Origin: Erysipelotrichaceae bacterium
GTDB taxonomy: Bacteria > Bacillota_I > Bacilli_A > Erysipelotrichales > Erysipelotrichaceae
DNA: 13,872 nucleotides
Assembly (NCBI GenBank): GCA_020026035.1
Contig: JAHHRC010000031.1
Coordinates: 1-13,872 of the forward strand
Direction: 5' to 3'
The notes beneath the pieces are model-generated. The model did not search any database. It was given only the letters and a program-made list of their open reading frames with translations, and was not told the origin of the DNA. The translations under genes and the position numbers were made by a program. Positions 13,517-13,872 of this stretch are shown here, in pieces. How positions within the stretch are numbered: position 1 is the stretch's first letter; every line of letters begins with the position of its first letter.

Positions 13517-13872
13517 TCCTTAGAAACCCCCTTCTTACTCATGTCCATGCGTTTCGAACCAGCCATGTATAGACCTAATTCTTCCTCATCGACCTTACCG
13601 CCTTCAAATTCACCAACAATCTCACCTTCATACATTACAAGGATCCGATCTGGAACACTCATAACTTCTTCCAATTCAAGCGATACAAGCAAGACAGCCT
13701 TCCCTTTGTCTCTTTCCTTTACAAGTTGGGAATGAATGTACTCAATCGCCCCAACGTCAAGACCACGAATCGGCTGAACCGCAATCAACAATTCTGGTTC
13801 ATTATCAATTTCACGAGCCACAATCGCCTTTTGCTGGTTACCACCAGACATCGAACGAACCACCGTCTTCGC
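13513..13872 (-). CDS. nupO: Nucleoside-type ABC transporter ATP-binding protein, C-terminal part (runs off the window)
   Basis: Only the last 119 residues are present; the reading frame continues past the right edge, so the start is outside. The visible part is the end of the second nucleotide-binding domain of a tandem-domain sugar/nucleoside ATPase. The ABC signature is MSGGNQQK, the Walker B region ELLIAVQPIRGLDVGA (with an uncommon Ile where Thr is usual), and the D-loop GLDVGA. Where a single-domain ATPase has the H-loop histidine, this protein has SLELEEV; loss of that histidine in domain two is usual in this family. The tail ends GSKRMDMSKKGVSKE. A GTG near the right edge is internal, not a start. 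The protein powers import by the two permeases encoded immediately downstream. Confidence 0.9.
   Translation of the reverse strand, partial: AKTVVRSMSGGNQQKAIVAREIDNEPELLIAVQPIRGLDVGAIEYIHSQLVKERDKGKAVLLVSLELEEVMSVPDRILVMYEGEIVGEFEGGKVDEEELGLYMAGSKRMDMSKKGVSKE

Noticed and set aside
13861..13863. GTG as a start codon for the ATPase fragment
   Set aside because: The frame stays open to the window edge and the ABC signature follows within a few residues, so the true start must lie far outside the window.
1..13872. Insertion sequences, integrase genes, attachment sites, tRNA or rRNA genes, CRISPR array
   Set aside because: Reading both strands showed no transposase or recombinase domains, no terminal inverted repeats with target duplications, no cloverleaf sequences and no regularly spaced repeats.

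Overview
The window looks like chromosomal DNA from a low-to-moderate GC, anaerobic or fermentative member of the Bacillota (Firmicutes). Supporting signs are strong AGGAGG-type ribosome binding sites, sigma-A-like promoters, U-tract hairpin terminators after most operons, CcpA (cre)-like operators, an oxygen-sensitive glycyl-radical enzyme, and a nucleoside-type BMP/ABC transporter. The gene set would suit the Erysipelotrichia or a nearby class, but that placement is a guess. Ten of the twelve genes lie on the minus strand. The plus strand is visibly rich in A and C, so the minus strand is probably the leading replication strand.

Layout from left to right. Positions 1-207 carry no gene but can fold into a nested set of stems that includes an H-type pseudoknot. 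Positions 208-3071 hold a trkA-trkH potassium-uptake operon (minus). Positions 3139-3736 hold a monocistronic orphan type IV prepilin-like gene (minus). Positions 3826-4709 hold an EamA/DMT-family permease (plus), which converges on a YjjI-family glycyl-radical enzyme (minus, 4754-6259). The YjjI gene has a strong cre box and phased direct repeats upstream. Positions 6394-8275 hold a MarR regulator plus MATE efflux pump operon (minus), with a palindromic operator over its -35 box. Positions 8367-8679 hold a small ribbon-helix-helix-like protein (plus), also with an inverted repeat over its own -35 box. It shares a bidirectional terminator with a sodium:alanine (AGCS) symporter gene (minus, 8669-10033). 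Positions 10093-13872 hold a BMP-family lipoprotein gene (minus) and, upstream of it, two permeases and the C-terminal part of a tandem-domain ATPase. Together these four form one nucleoside/purine-type ABC importer.

Most of the window is nutrient uptake and ion homeostasis: K+ (TrkAH), amino acid (AGCS), nucleoside (Nup/BMP) and an unknown metabolite (DMT). An efflux module, an anaerobic radical enzyme and two apparently self-regulated DNA-binding proteins complete it. I see no mobile element, CRISPR array, tRNA or rRNA. No clearly new multi-gene system is visible. The least explained items are the structured gene-free stretch at 1-207, the solitary ribbon-helix-helix gene with its operator, and the yjjI control region with no adjacent activase gene.
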